The notes beneath the pieces were generated by a model. The model saw only the letters and a list, made by a program, of their open reading frames with translations, ran no database searches and was not told the DNA's origin. Of a DNA stretch of 64,000 nt, positions 7,658-17,191 are shown one piece after another. Origin of the DNA: Prolixibacteraceae bacterium. GTDB lineage: Bacteria > Bacteroidota > Bacteroidia > Bacteroidales > Prolixibacteraceae. The translations under genes were made by a program, and so were the position numbers. Every line of letters starts with the position of its first letter. The stretch's first letter is position 1. Location of the stretch: contig JAQUIJ010000012.1 of the NCBI GenBank assembly GCA_028683385.1, forward strand, positions 141,518 through 205,517, in the 5' to 3' direction.

Positions 7658-8689
7658 ATGAAAACAAATCAACATATTGACGATAAAAATTGGGAGTTAC
7701 TCGCTAAATCGATTTACGACGAAAATCCTGAAGTTGCAGCAGAAGAAAGCAAATCTGTTGTGAAGGAAATATTCTCGTCAGAAAGCGAAGGCGAGCAACT
7801 TTTAAAAATGACAAAGCAGGTTGACTTGTATTTTGATCTGAAAAAGTATCCGGTCGAGCAGGCATGGGGTAAAGTAGAGTCCCGGATTCACCATCGAATT
7901 TCATCTGGAAATACTATAATCCGGAAGTTGATTTCAAATCCGATATACAGGTTTGCCGCAGCGATTTTGATTGCTGCTGTTCTTCTGGTTTCCGGATATG
8001 AAGTCTTTTACAATCCTTCGGCAACCGTGGTTATGCTAGAATTAACATCGGCCAATAAGGTTTTGAATACATTTACATTGCCCGACGGTACTTTGGTGAC
8101 TTTAAATAGCGATACCAAAGTGTTTTATCCAAAGAAGTTTGGGCGTAAAACCCGTGAGATTAGTATTGAAGGAGAAGCTTTTTTTGAAGTAAAACCAAAC
8201 AAAAATAAACCTTTCATTATTCATGCCGGAAAAGCGCAAATCAAAGTAGTTGGTACCAGCTTTAGTGTGAGTGCATATCCGGAGACTAAATTGGTTGAAG
8301 TCATTGTTCAGACCGGTAAAGTGCAGGTTATGAATAAAATGACTGAGACTTTACAAACCGAAGAACTGATCCTGACTCCGGGAGACAAAGGGACATTGGT
8401 TTATGAGAGCAAGACGTTGCATAAAACCACGAACCAAGATCCTAATTTTTTAGCCTGGAAGACGCGCAACCTGATTTTTAAGGCGACTTCGTTACGCGAA
8501 GTAATTGAAAATTTAGAAAAAGTTTACAAAGTAAACATCAGTTTAGCCGATCCAAAGCTAAACGAACTTCTGCTCACTGCCCAGTTCAATAACTATCCTC
8601 TCGATTTTATTTTGAAAGTGATCGAAACCACTTTCAAAATAGAGGCACAGGAGATCGATGGACAGTATTTTTTAAAAGCTCGATCCTAA
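7658..8689 (+). CDS. FecR family anti-sigma / sigma regulator
   Basis: 343 residues from the ATG at 7658; a start at 7643 would add five residues (MSLSC) and is less likely. A cytoplasmic helical part (1-90) leads to a transmembrane helix at about 100-120 (FAAAILIAAVLLVSGYEVFY). A FecR domain follows at about 130-235 (TLPDGTLVTLNSDTKVFYP; GEAFFEVKPN; VVGTSFSVSAYPE). The DUF4974-type C-terminal domain is at about 270-340 (ATSLREVIENLEKVYKVNI), which resembles an STN fold and receives the outer-membrane signal. It is paired with the sigma gene 27 bp upstream. It should hold the sigma factor until a periplasmic contact signals. Confidence 0.93.
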   Translation: MKTNQHIDDKNWELLAKSIYDENPEVAAEESKSVVKEIFSSESEGEQLLKMTKQVDLYFDLKKYPVEQAWGKVESRIHHRISSGNTIIRKLISNPIYRFAAAILIAAVLLVSGYEVFYNPSATVVMLELTSANKVLNTFTLPDGTLVTLNSDTKVFYPKKFGRKTREISIEGEAFFEVKPNKNKPFIIHAGKAQIKVVGTSFSVSAYPETKLVEVIVQTGKVQVMNKMTETLQTEELILTPGDKGTLVYESKTLHKTTNQDPNFLAWKTRNLIFKATSLREVIENLEKVYKVNISLADPKLNELLLTAQFNNYPLDFILKVIETTFKIEAQEIDGQYFLKARS

Positions 8690-8708
8690 CTTTTATTGTT
8701 TAAATGCC

Positions 8709-10334
8709 ATGAAAACAATTCGAATTATACCCTCTTTTATATTTTTCATAATTTGTGTTTTGTTTGTTTCATTGCCAGTTCAGTCTTTTAGTCAGAAGCA
8801 AAATACCAAAACACAAAAACAAAGCACCATTCAAAATAAAGCGCAGGAACTTAAAAAAGATCAGAAGGCTGATGTTCTTGACCAAAATATAAGTATTTAC
8901 GCTGAAAATGAATCACTATCGAATGTGATTGAACGTATCTGCAGCTACCTTCATCTCGACTATTCTTATAACTCAAGCCTTATTGAAGGAAAGAATATTA
9001 GTTTGAATATGTCAAACAAGCCCATTAAATATGTGCTTAGTCAGCTGATGAAAGATTCTAAACTTCTTTTCGAGATTCAGGATAATCTGCTGGTTGTCAG
9101 AGATCACGACCAAATGGATAAAAGTCTCGACTACGACAAGAAAATGAGAAACTACACCGATCAGGCTGGGTTTGTATTTGATAATCCGAAGAAAAAGTCG
9201 GTTACATTCAATTTTAAATCATCCAATAATTTGATTATCATTCCGGTAGCGATTAATAATTCGGATACCCTAAATTTTATTCTCGATACCGGGGTCAGAT
9301 ATCCGATTATTACCGAATTGCCTTTTGTTAATAAACTGAATCTGAATTATCTACAACCGATTAGTGTTAAGGGACTTGGTGAAGGTGAACAACTGACGGC
9401 ATACCGTTCGGGCAGTAATACCATTAATTTGGATGGACTGGTAGCGTATGATCAGGAAATCCATATGGTTATTAATGAAAATTTTCAAATATCACATATC
9501 CTTGGAATGCCTGTTCATGGATTGATTGGCTTTAATTTGTTTAAAGATTATGTGGTTAAAATTGACTATTCTGAGCACAAAATTACACTTATAAAGCCTG
9601 AATACTTTGATTACAAGGAAAGAGAAAGGGATATTGTTCTTCCGCTCAGTTTTGAACAGGGCAAACCTTTCGTAACAACCAGTATTGTAACCGATAAAAA
9701 TGATGAGGTACCAGTTAAATTGTTGGTTGATACCGGTGCAAGCGACGCTATTTGGTTATCAACAAATTCGGACAGTCGGATTGCATTACCAGAAAACCAC
9801 ATCGAGACATTTTTGGGTCGTGGATTAAGTGGTGATTTATATGGGAAAAAGGGACGTATAGGAGCAATTTGGGTTGGACCGCTTGTTTTGTATGAACCAA
9901 TTGTAGCTTTTCCTGATAACGATTTGGTTGATCAGTTAATTGGCAAGAACGATCGCAACGGTACGCTTGGCGCTGAAATTCTCCGCAGGTTTTACATCAC
10001 TATGGATTATCCGGGCAAACGTTTGATTTTACGTCCCAATGGCGATCTGAAGGATGATTTTAACTACAACATGAGCGGTTTGGAGGTTACCAATCCAATG
10101 CCAGGCCTTCCGATCTTTTTGGTTAGCAATATCCGTAAAAATTCACCAGCGTATTATGCCGGAATTCTGGAAAATGACCAAATCATTTCATTAAATAACA
10201 CAAATAACAAGTCTTTGACATTAAATGATATAAATTTGTTATTCCAAAGCCAACAGGACAGACGTATAAAAATGACTGTTCTTCGCAATGGAGAACAAGT
10301 AAAAGCTGAATTTTTTCTGAAAAAAATGTTCTGA
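8709..10334 (+). CDS. Exported STN-retropepsin-like aspartyl protease-PDZ protein
   Basis: 541 residues. The signal peptide is 1-28. An STN domain is at about 60-135 (ISIYAENESLSNVIERIC ... LLVV). Two aspartyl-protease lobes follow, each with a canonical Asp-Thr-Gly: D193-T-G in FILDTGVRYP and D341-T-G in LLVDTGASDA. A PDZ domain is at about 455-541 (SPAYYAGILENDQIISLNN). Two DTG lobes in one chain would make a monomeric, pepsin-like pair built from retropepsin-type halves. The STN domain is normally the part of a TonB-dependent transducer that touches FecR. Placed 20 bp after fecR, this protein may link proteolysis to the sigma pathway; that link is inference. Confidence 0.82.
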   Translation: MKTIRIIPSFIFFIICVLFVSLPVQSFSQKQNTKTQKQSTIQNKAQELKKDQKADVLDQNISIYAENESLSNVIERICSYLHLDYSYNSSLIEGKNISLNMSNKPIKYVLSQLMKDSKLLFEIQDNLLVVRDHDQMDKSLDYDKKMRNYTDQAGFVFDNPKKKSVTFNFKSSNNLIIIPVAINNSDTLNFILDTGVRYPIITELPFVNKLNLNYLQPISVKGLGEGEQLTAYRSGSNTINLDGLVAYDQEIHMVINENFQISHILGMPVHGLIGFNLFKDYVVKIDYSEHKITLIKPEYFDYKERERDIVLPLSFEQGKPFVTTSIVTDKNDEVPVKLLVDTGASDAIWLSTNSDSRIALPENHIETFLGRGLSGDLYGKKGRIGAIWVGPLVLYEPIVAFPDNDLVDQLIGKNDRNGTLGAEILRRFYITMDYPGKRLILRPNGDLKDDFNYNMSGLEVTNPMPGLPIFLVSNIRKNSPAYYAGILENDQIISLNNTNNKSLTLNDINLLFQSQQDRRIKMTVLRNGEQVKAEFFLKKMF

Positions 10335-10419
10335 AACGAACATGTATTCTATAACTTAAAAATTAAGTATATGTGTGCATGTGAGTTCCATCCGGCCTTA
10401 AAAAACAAATGATTATCGG

Positions 10420-11997
10420 ATGAAAATGAAGCCAGTTTGCGGATTATTTTTGATTGTTTTCCTTTTGTCGTTTAGGATATCCTTCGGACAAAAGGAAAAC
10501 AATTCCGTACTGGAAAAGAAAATAAGTATTGAAGCGTACAATGAAACGATAGCTTCTATTTTAGATCAGATTTCGTCACAGGCACAGGTTTTTTTTTCCT
10601 ATGATGCATTGATGATTGAAGCCGAAAAAAAAACTGATATTTCAATCGCCGACAAAACAATCAGGGAAACACTCGACTCATTATTCAATGGGAAATTTGT
10701 ATATAAAGTTCTTGGAGAACAAATCATTATTGCCATTCCGGAAATTGATGAGGTAAAAAAAAAGGACATTGACGTAGTAAAGGAAAAACCAAAGATCATT
10801 GTATTTCGTGGTAAAGTCGTCGATAATGATGAAAAGGATGTACTTCCTTATGCCAGCGTTTTTATTTTCAGGAAAAATATTGGTACCGTTTCGAACAATG
10901 ATGGTGAATTTGAACTGAAAATTCCGGAATCGATGAAACAAGATACCATCATTATTTCATGTTTAGGATACCGGCAACAGATACAGCCCATAGGAGAAAT
11001 AACAGATAAGGGTTATCAAATTGCCTTGGAACCATCTTCTGTTCAGTTAAAGGAAATTAAGGTAACAGCTATTAATTCAGATGATATTATAAGAAAAATC
11101 CTTTCGAAGATTTCACTGAATTATTCTCGTGATGGTGAGATTATGACTTCTTTTTATCGGGAAGTCTTAAAGCAAGACAATCATTATATTGATGTTGCAG
11201 AGGCACTTATGGAAATTCGAAAAGCTTCTTACGATAATTCCTTCGCTCAGGATAAGGTCAAAGTGATCAAAGGTCGTAAAAGTCAGAATGTTATGCCGTT
11301 TAAATTTGTTGATTTTAAGATACAAGGTGGTCCGTACTATATTACCAAGCTGGATGTAGTAAAAACTCTCGATTCATTTCTTGATCCTGAGTTTCGTGAT
11401 TTTTACAAATTTTCTACAGAAGGTATTATTGAAGTTGATAATCGTGATACCTATGTTGTTTATTTTAAGCCGAAAGAGAAGGTTGATTATCCCTGCTATC
11501 AAGGTAAATTGTATGTCGATATGTCTTCTTTCGCGCTTGTTAGAGCCGAATTTGGCCTAAGTAGGGCCGGACTGAAATTTGCACGCGAATCGCTAATTAA
11601 AAAGAAACCCAAAGACTTTTATGTCAGACCAATTAAAGTTGAATATAAAGTAAGTTACCGCCGGGCCGATAACAAATGGCACTTGAGCACAGCCCAGACT
11701 TCTATTAATTTTAGAGTAAAGAGCAAAGGCGATAAGGTTAATTCGGTTTTTTACAGCGATTCGGAACTGTTGGTTACTGATATCAAGCCTGACAACCGAA
11801 CCCACTATAAAAAGGATGAAATGTTTAACTCGAAAGATATATTTACTGAAGTTGTAACGAATTTTGATGACGGATTTTGGGGTGATTACAACATCATTAA
11901 ACCCTCTGAAGAACTGAGGAAATCATTGCAGGATTATTCGATGAAAAACGACTCTTTATTTAACTCTGATGAAAAGAATGCTAACCACACTAAATAA
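10420..11997 (+). CDS. STN + carboxypeptidase-D-like domain exported protein
   Basis: 525 residues. The signal peptide is 1-24 (LFLIVFLLSFRISFGQ). An STN domain is at about 30-105 (KISIEAYNETIASILDQIS). A CarboxypepD_reg-like beta sandwich is at about 128-210 (FRGKVVDNDEKDVLPYASVFI, FELKIPESM, ISCLGYRQQ). The last 300 residues are a beta-rich region (YREVLKQDNHYIDVAEAL; SSFALVRAEFGLSRAG) like the C-terminal part of barrel-less SusC relatives or DUF5686-type proteins. There is no complete TonB-receptor barrel or plug. It lies 85 bp after the retropepsin gene and 10 bp before the next, so it belongs to the same operon. Confidence 0.75.
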   Translation: MKMKPVCGLFLIVFLLSFRISFGQKENNSVLEKKISIEAYNETIASILDQISSQAQVFFSYDALMIEAEKKTDISIADKTIRETLDSLFNGKFVYKVLGEQIIIAIPEIDEVKKKDIDVVKEKPKIIVFRGKVVDNDEKDVLPYASVFIFRKNIGTVSNNDGEFELKIPESMKQDTIIISCLGYRQQIQPIGEITDKGYQIALEPSSVQLKEIKVTAINSDDIIRKILSKISLNYSRDGEIMTSFYREVLKQDNHYIDVAEALMEIRKASYDNSFAQDKVKVIKGRKSQNVMPFKFVDFKIQGGPYYITKLDVVKTLDSFLDPEFRDFYKFSTEGIIEVDNRDTYVVYFKPKEKVDYPCYQGKLYVDMSSFALVRAEFGLSRAGLKFARESLIKKKPKDFYVRPIKVEYKVSYRRADNKWHLSTAQTSINFRVKSKGDKVNSVFYSDSELLVTDIKPDNRTHYKKDEMFNSKDIFTEVVTNFDDGFWGDYNIIKPSEELRKSLQDYSMKNDSLFNSDEKNANHTK

Positions 11998-12007
11998 GAT
12001 CGCGCAT

Positions 12008-14584
12008 ATGAAAACATTCACTTTATTGTTATTAATGCTTTTGTCCGGATTATTGCTTCCAGCTCAGGACCAGAGTCCAATTCCTAAAATTAGCCTCCAG
12101 ATTACCAATTACTTTAGTGTTTATCCCCGTGAGAATATTTTTCTGAAGACGGATAAAACTCTTTATAAACCCGGAGAAACCATTTGGTTCAGGTCTTTTG
12201 CTTCTCAAACAGATAATCCGTTGGTTTCCGGTGAAAGCAGTAAACTCTACGTCAGTCTTTTCGACAAAACAGGAAAGAATATTACTAAAGGTACTTTCCG
12301 GATGAGTAATGGATCTTGTTCGGGTGACTTACAGATTCCGGATAAATTAGCTGGCGATTCCTATTTCCTGATTGCCTATTCTTCGGAGCAGAGCTCGTTA
12401 GAGCAAATCCCAATTGTAAAGTTGGAAATTGATCCGCAATACAGTAACCAGTGGGTTGTTGAGGCGTTCGCAAAGGATAGCATTTCTATTTCGGGAAAGA
12501 AAAATGAACTTTTTGTGGTTCTCAGTGATAATTCAGGTGCTGTTCAGAAAAACGAACAGTTGCGCTATGAAATTAAAAATGGCACTGAAACAATTGAAAA
12601 AGATAAAGTCAAGACCGATGAATCAGGCAAAGTCAGTATTCCTTTTACGATTCCGGCCAAAACCAATGGGGAACCATTTATTTGTGAACTATCTGATTCG
12701 AAAGGCGAGTGGAAACATGAAGTGTTTCTCCCTACAAACCTTGATCCTGTTGTGATTAGATTTTACCCTGAAGGTGGAAATTTGATAGCCGGAGTTCCTA
12801 CCAAGATTGGATACACAGCCTTCAATAAATGGGGAATTCCAGTTAGTGTCGAAGGAGCTGTTTTGAATCAGGAAGGCCAACAGGTGACTCCTGTTAAAAC
12901 TTTGACCAAAGGACTTGGTCTCTTCTCTGTCATTTATCCCGGTCAACAAAAGTTAAAGCTTCTTCTTTCAGGAACAACAGGCCAAAATCAATCGTTTGAA
13001 CTACCAGCTTCAACTGCGAATGGTCTTGCTATTTCTGTTGTAAAAACCGATGCCCAATTTATCTATGCCAACCTAACTTTTCCTGATAAGCAAAAGCATA
13101 CTGTAGCACTTACTGTTACTCATGGCAATAATGTATATTGGGCCGGCGACATGGAGATTGATGGAGTTGGAAGATTGAAAATTCCTGCCGATCAATTGCC
13201 TCAGGGTATTAATTTATTATCAGCATTTTCAAAAGAGGGAAACTTACTGGCTGAGCGTATTGTTTTTAAAGACAATAAACAGGAGCTTAAAGTTAACATA
13301 CAGCCAGAGAAAACCAGTTTGTCTGTTGGCGAAAAAATGAAGGTAAAGGTTAAACTTACCGATGAAAACAATCAAGCTGTTTCAGCAAATGTTACAGTAG
13401 CAGTTACTGACAAATTCCGTAACGATTCGGATAAGACACAGATTGAAGAATACCTTCAGTTTGAATCAGAATTAGAATCTCCACTTTCGTTATTTCCTGA
13501 AGCATTTAAAGACAAAGGCAGGAATGCCACACTGATGGATATTTTCCTGATTGCGAACCGGGTTAAGGGCTTTGATTGGGCAAAAATCAGGCAGTTTAAG
13601 CCTGAAAATGCTTCTTATACAAATACTGCGAACTTCAGAATATCAGGGTTTGTAACTGACAAAAGTGGTAGCAAAGTAAATAAAGCGAAAGTAAGTTTGG
13701 TGAATAATAAAAACATGCAACTGCATACAACAACTACTAATTCAGAAGGTATCTTTTCTTTTTCGAATCTGTATATGAGCAATGTTGATGATTTTTCTGC
13801 CAAAGCAACTGATTCTGACGGGAAACATGATTTGAATGTAAATATGATCAAGAATCTTGAAGGGCAGATTTCTGTTTATATTGCCGATAATATGAAGAAA
13901 TTCAATTTAATAAGTTCAGAAAAGGTTGTCAATAAGACCTATTTCGATAATAATGAGGATTTGTTCCCTAAGGCACCCAAGGTTAATAAAGCCAACACCC
14001 AAAGCTTGGATAATCAGCGAAAGCTATTAAATTCAGCAACAAGTATTCTGGACGTAATAAAAACAATAAAGCCATATAAAATTGTAAATAATCAGATTGT
14101 ATTCTTTGGATCAGAGAATTCACTCAACTACCAGGGAGGCGCTTTACTTGTTTTAGATGGGCAAATGATGGGGACTGATATTGGGTCAATTCAAGGATTT
14201 TCGCCATCTGACATTGACCACATTAATGTTTCGACTAACCCAATGGATATTCAAAAGTACACTGGATTAAATTCAGTTGGAGTAATTGAAATATTTCAGA
14301 AGAAGGCAAAAACCACCGAATCGGATAGCCCAAAAGCTACGAATGAAAAATTTGACGGTGAATTCCGGATTCCAAGCGACTTTTCTGCCGAACCGGTAAA
14401 CCCAAAACGAAATATGCGAACTACTTTACTTTGGATTCCAAATCAACAAGTTGATCAAAGCGGGCAATTTGAATTTGAAGTTACCGCAGGAAAAGTGATT
14501 TCCGATTTCGTAATTGAAGTGCAGGGAATGACTCCAGATGGAAGGATGGGAAGCGGAAACGCGAGTTTTGGGGTAACCAAATAG
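12008..14584 (+). CDS. MG2-domain exported protein with TonB plug-like C-terminus
   Basis: About 858 residues from the ATG at 12008. The in-frame start at 11969 lies inside the previous gene and would put 13 residues before the signal peptide. After the signal peptide (TFTLLLLMLLSGLLLPAQ) comes an alpha-2-macroglobulin MG2-like domain (FLKTDKTLYKPGETIWFRSF), then further Ig-like segments. A CarboxypepD-like repeat is at about 540-620 (ISGFVTDKSGSKVNKAKV). A short plug-like segment is at about 705-775 (ALLVLDGQMMGTDIGSIQGFSPSDIDHINV ... GVIEIFQKK). No barrel follows. Related proteins are common in Bacteroidota, but their function is not established. Confidence 0.75.
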   Translation: MKTFTLLLLMLLSGLLLPAQDQSPIPKISLQITNYFSVYPRENIFLKTDKTLYKPGETIWFRSFASQTDNPLVSGESSKLYVSLFDKTGKNITKGTFRMSNGSCSGDLQIPDKLAGDSYFLIAYSSEQSSLEQIPIVKLEIDPQYSNQWVVEAFAKDSISISGKKNELFVVLSDNSGAVQKNEQLRYEIKNGTETIEKDKVKTDESGKVSIPFTIPAKTNGEPFICELSDSKGEWKHEVFLPTNLDPVVIRFYPEGGNLIAGVPTKIGYTAFNKWGIPVSVEGAVLNQEGQQVTPVKTLTKGLGLFSVIYPGQQKLKLLLSGTTGQNQSFELPASTANGLAISVVKTDAQFIYANLTFPDKQKHTVALTVTHGNNVYWAGDMEIDGVGRLKIPADQLPQGINLLSAFSKEGNLLAERIVFKDNKQELKVNIQPEKTSLSVGEKMKVKVKLTDENNQAVSANVTVAVTDKFRNDSDKTQIEEYLQFESELESPLSLFPEAFKDKGRNATLMDIFLIANRVKGFDWAKIRQFKPENASYTNTANFRISGFVTDKSGSKVNKAKVSLVNNKNMQLHTTTTNSEGIFSFSNLYMSNVDDFSAKATDSDGKHDLNVNMIKNLEGQISVYIADNMKKFNLISSEKVVNKTYFDNNEDLFPKAPKVNKANTQSLDNQRKLLNSATSILDVIKTIKPYKIVNNQIVFFGSENSLNYQGGALLVLDGQMMGTDIGSIQGFSPSDIDHINVSTNPMDIQKYTGLNSVGVIEIFQKKAKTTESDSPKATNEKFDGEFRIPSDFSAEPVNPKRNMRTTLLWIPNQQVDQSGQFEFEVTAGKVISDFVIEVQGMTPDGRMGSGNASFGVTK

Positions 14585-14589
14585 AATGC

Positions 14590-14626
14590 AAAGGATTCCA
14601 TCTCATTTTAAAAGATGGAATCCTTT
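14590..14626 (+). terminator. Intrinsic terminator of the FecR-linked operon
   Basis: A 14-bp perfect stem (AAAGGATTCCATCT at 14590-14603 with its complement at 14613-14626) and a 9-nt loop are followed by CTTTTATA. It starts 5 bp after the stop of the MG2-type gene. Confidence 0.88.
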
Positions 14627-14764
14627 CTTTTATATTGGCTTCCTGCAAGAAATTCCAACGTTTTTGGGTACTTACACAAAATCGGGTTCAATAAGTAAGT
14701 CAGGACTAGAAACCATGTGTTATTGCCTGGATAATTTTATTCATTTTGAATTGATGATTTCCGA

Positions 14765-17167
14765 TTACTTGGTTGTTGCTGATATTTCAGGGACGTTTTG
14801 TGCCGATTGCATTAACCCAACACCCGATTCCATCGATTTTGGACAGGCTCCAAATTCATCAACGAATGTTTTGCCAACCGTATCGAATGTTTTGGTTTGT
14901 TCCAGAAGTGATTCCATTTTCGGAATTGATTTCTCTGAAACCTGCTGGAATTCGGCTGGTTTTGCTTTGGTGGCTTCCAAAAGCGAATTCAAAACCGTTT
15001 GCCAATCCTGGAGTGTCTGAATGTAGTTGGTCAAAGGACCTTTGCTGAACGTGTCGACGCATTTTTCCAGGTTTTCCATTCCGGTTTGCAGGCTTGAAAA
15101 TCCTTTCTGGCTAACATCCAGCGTATTGGCATGGTCGCAACCACATTCAGCCGGGCCAAATGGTAGTCCAACCTGCCGGGGTTCGCTGGTTGGTGGAGGT
15201 GGCGAAATTTCCGTTCCCTCATCCGAAGGTTGGTCGGTGGTTGAAGGCTCGGTTGGTTGAGTTTCTTCCGATGTGACAGGCTCCTTAGCCGGGGGCGTTT
15301 GTGTTTGGGAAGTGGGTTCTGTGGAGGTGGGAGTTGGGTTTTTACCCGGGTCGGTCTTTGGTTCCTGCGTCCCTTGTGGTGCCTGAGAACCTCTCCGGCA
15401 CAGCTTTTGCCTGTTGACCAAGTCGATGATGATGTTGTTCCAGTGTTCTGCCTCCTTAACGGCGCTTTGTAATCCCCTGTTTGCTCCAATCATTTTTCCC
15501 AGATCCTGGCCAAATTCATTGGCAGCCTGAAGAGTCTCAATCGATCCTGCAATAGCTTGCTGCATGGCTTTCCCGCCAAGTTCGACAATCAGTTGCGAGA
15601 TATTGCTCACCTGTGACAAGGCGTCGCCGCCCTTCATAATATCCATCACGTTCGAAGCTTTGCCGTAAATTCCTGCCGCAGTTTCTACACCAGCACCAGC
15701 AGTTGTTCCTCCGGCAAGTGTTCCAACAATCAACCCGGCAGTTTTTACGGCCAGGTTTCCGGTTGATTCAGCGATCTTACTGTCCATTTCTTCGAATTCC
15801 TTGGTTCCCACAATCCGCTCAATGGCTTGGTAAGCATCTTTTTGTCCCTCCTTGGCCGCTTTCATCATTCGCTCAAGAGTGGCAATGGTTTCGTCGTCAC
15901 AGTTTACGATTTCCACATTAACGGCCGGTCCGGTTGTATTACCACAGTTTGTTTTTGCCTGAAAGGTGGTTTTTCCTTCACGCGTACCTGTTAATTCAAC
16001 TGCTTCTGATAACCCGACAACCGACAGAACGGATTGATCGGTAGAGACGAAATCGACTAATTCCTCTACGTTCGATGGCTGAGCCGAAACCGGAATTTTA
16101 AGTACGCCTGAAAGTTTTTTCCCATCAACATCGAAAAGCGCAATCTGCGGGATTTCCTGGCCGTTGTTGTAATTTTCGATTTTCACGCAGGAGGCAGGTT
16201 GTGAGGTCGTATTCGTCTTTCCTTCAGGGCTGGTATATTCCACATACAGTGTACCTTTTCCGGGGGATGCCCCTGTCAGATTGGCCGATGATTCACCGTC
16301 AGGTTGAACGTTCAGAAGATTTTCGGGTTCCACCCAAAACCGAAATTTTCCACCTTCGGGTTTTCCGGATGCCATCACATCGCTTTGTTCGTCTGTTCCA
16401 AGTTCCGAACAACCATAAAGAGTGAGTTCCGGTTTGTCGGGTTCTTTATACGGAGCAATGGTTACTTCCAGGGTAGCATCACTGGTTGTATATTCCATGC
16501 CGTCAACTGTACTTCTTTGTTTGTTTTCATTCATCTTCCAGCTTGCCTGGTAACCTTTGCCGGTTTTGGTTATTTTACAGTTGGACGAAGAAGCTTCTCC
16601 TCCTCCAGAACATGTGATATTGTAATCATAGCTTCCGCCATAATCAATCCATTCACCGTCGCGGAACGTTTGCCTTTTAGGGTTTGAAACTCCTTTTATG
16701 CCAATAATAACTTCGACGAACTTGCTGTCATTAGAATAATTAAACATTACGGTTGCTCCTGGCGAAGCCTTACCAGAAACTTCACCATTCTCTTTATCAC
16801 CGGCGATTAACTTTCCATCAATAGTTTCAATATAACTTGAGGAATGTGAGCTTGAACCAGATCCGGTAACGATCATGGGTTTAGGATCTCCTGCTCCTGA
16901 ATCGAACCAGAAATCATTCAAAGGGTCATCAGCCTGGTTTTCGATAACAACTGTGACTGTTCCACTTGAAGCACTTCTACCTGAAGAATGTTTTTCTTCT
17001 TTCCAAAGTTTATCTCCCGCCATAAAACTTTTAACAGTATCTCTCCGGAATGTGGAATTATTGGTAATTTTTGCGGTAAGAAGCCACAATTCCCTTTCTG
17101 TTGGATCCTGGGCAAAAGAATTCCAGTTCAGGAGGATCAGGATTGCAAAAAATAGTATTCGTTTCAT
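14765..17167 (-). CDS. Large exported multi-region protein of unknown function
   Basis: 800 residues with a signal peptide (MKRILFFAILILLNWNSFAQ). The N-terminal ~440 residues look like beta-sandwich domains (TERELWLLTAKITNNSTF; ATLEVTIAPYKEPDKPELTLYG; a bacterial Ig-like stretch near 330-430). An Ala/Gly-rich segment at about 470-505 (LIVGTLAGGTTAGAGVETAAG) could insert into or lie on a membrane. A helical part follows to ~590, a Thr/Pro/Glu-rich linker at about 592-662, and a C-terminal helical domain with a CGC motif. I do not recognise the family. It is the last gene of a seven-gene exported-protein run, 25 bp after its neighbour. Confidence 0.75.
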   Translation of the reverse strand: MKRILFFAILILLNWNSFAQDPTERELWLLTAKITNNSTFRRDTVKSFMAGDKLWKEEKHSSGRSASSGTVTVVIENQADDPLNDFWFDSGAGDPKPMIVTGSGSSSHSSSYIETIDGKLIAGDKENGEVSGKASPGATVMFNYSNDSKFVEVIIGIKGVSNPKRQTFRDGEWIDYGGSYDYNITCSGGGEASSSNCKITKTGKGYQASWKMNENKQRSTVDGMEYTTSDATLEVTIAPYKEPDKPELTLYGCSELGTDEQSDVMASGKPEGGKFRFWVEPENLLNVQPDGESSANLTGASPGKGTLYVEYTSPEGKTNTTSQPASCVKIENYNNGQEIPQIALFDVDGKKLSGVLKIPVSAQPSNVEELVDFVSTDQSVLSVVGLSEAVELTGTREGKTTFQAKTNCGNTTGPAVNVEIVNCDDETIATLERMMKAAKEGQKDAYQAIERIVGTKEFEEMDSKIAESTGNLAVKTAGLIVGTLAGGTTAGAGVETAAGIYGKASNVMDIMKGGDALSQVSNISQLIVELGGKAMQQAIAGSIETLQAANEFGQDLGKMIGANRGLQSAVKEAEHWNNIIIDLVNRQKLCRRGSQAPQGTQEPKTDPGKNPTPTSTEPTSQTQTPPAKEPVTSEETQPTEPSTTDQPSDEGTEISPPPPTSEPRQVGLPFGPAECGCDHANTLDVSQKGFSSLQTGMENLEKCVDTFSKGPLTNYIQTLQDWQTVLNSLLEATKAKPAEFQQVSEKSIPKMESLLEQTKTFDTVGKTFVDEFGACPKSMESGVGLMQSAQNVPEISATTK

Positions 17168-17191
17168 CAGAAAAATAGATTTACTAATTGA

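Noticed and set aside
15031..15489. 152-residue minus-strand ORF rich in Pro/Arg inside the 800-residue gene
   Set aside because: It is a frame shadow of the Thr/Pro linker; composition is unlike a real protein and no start signal or family is visible.
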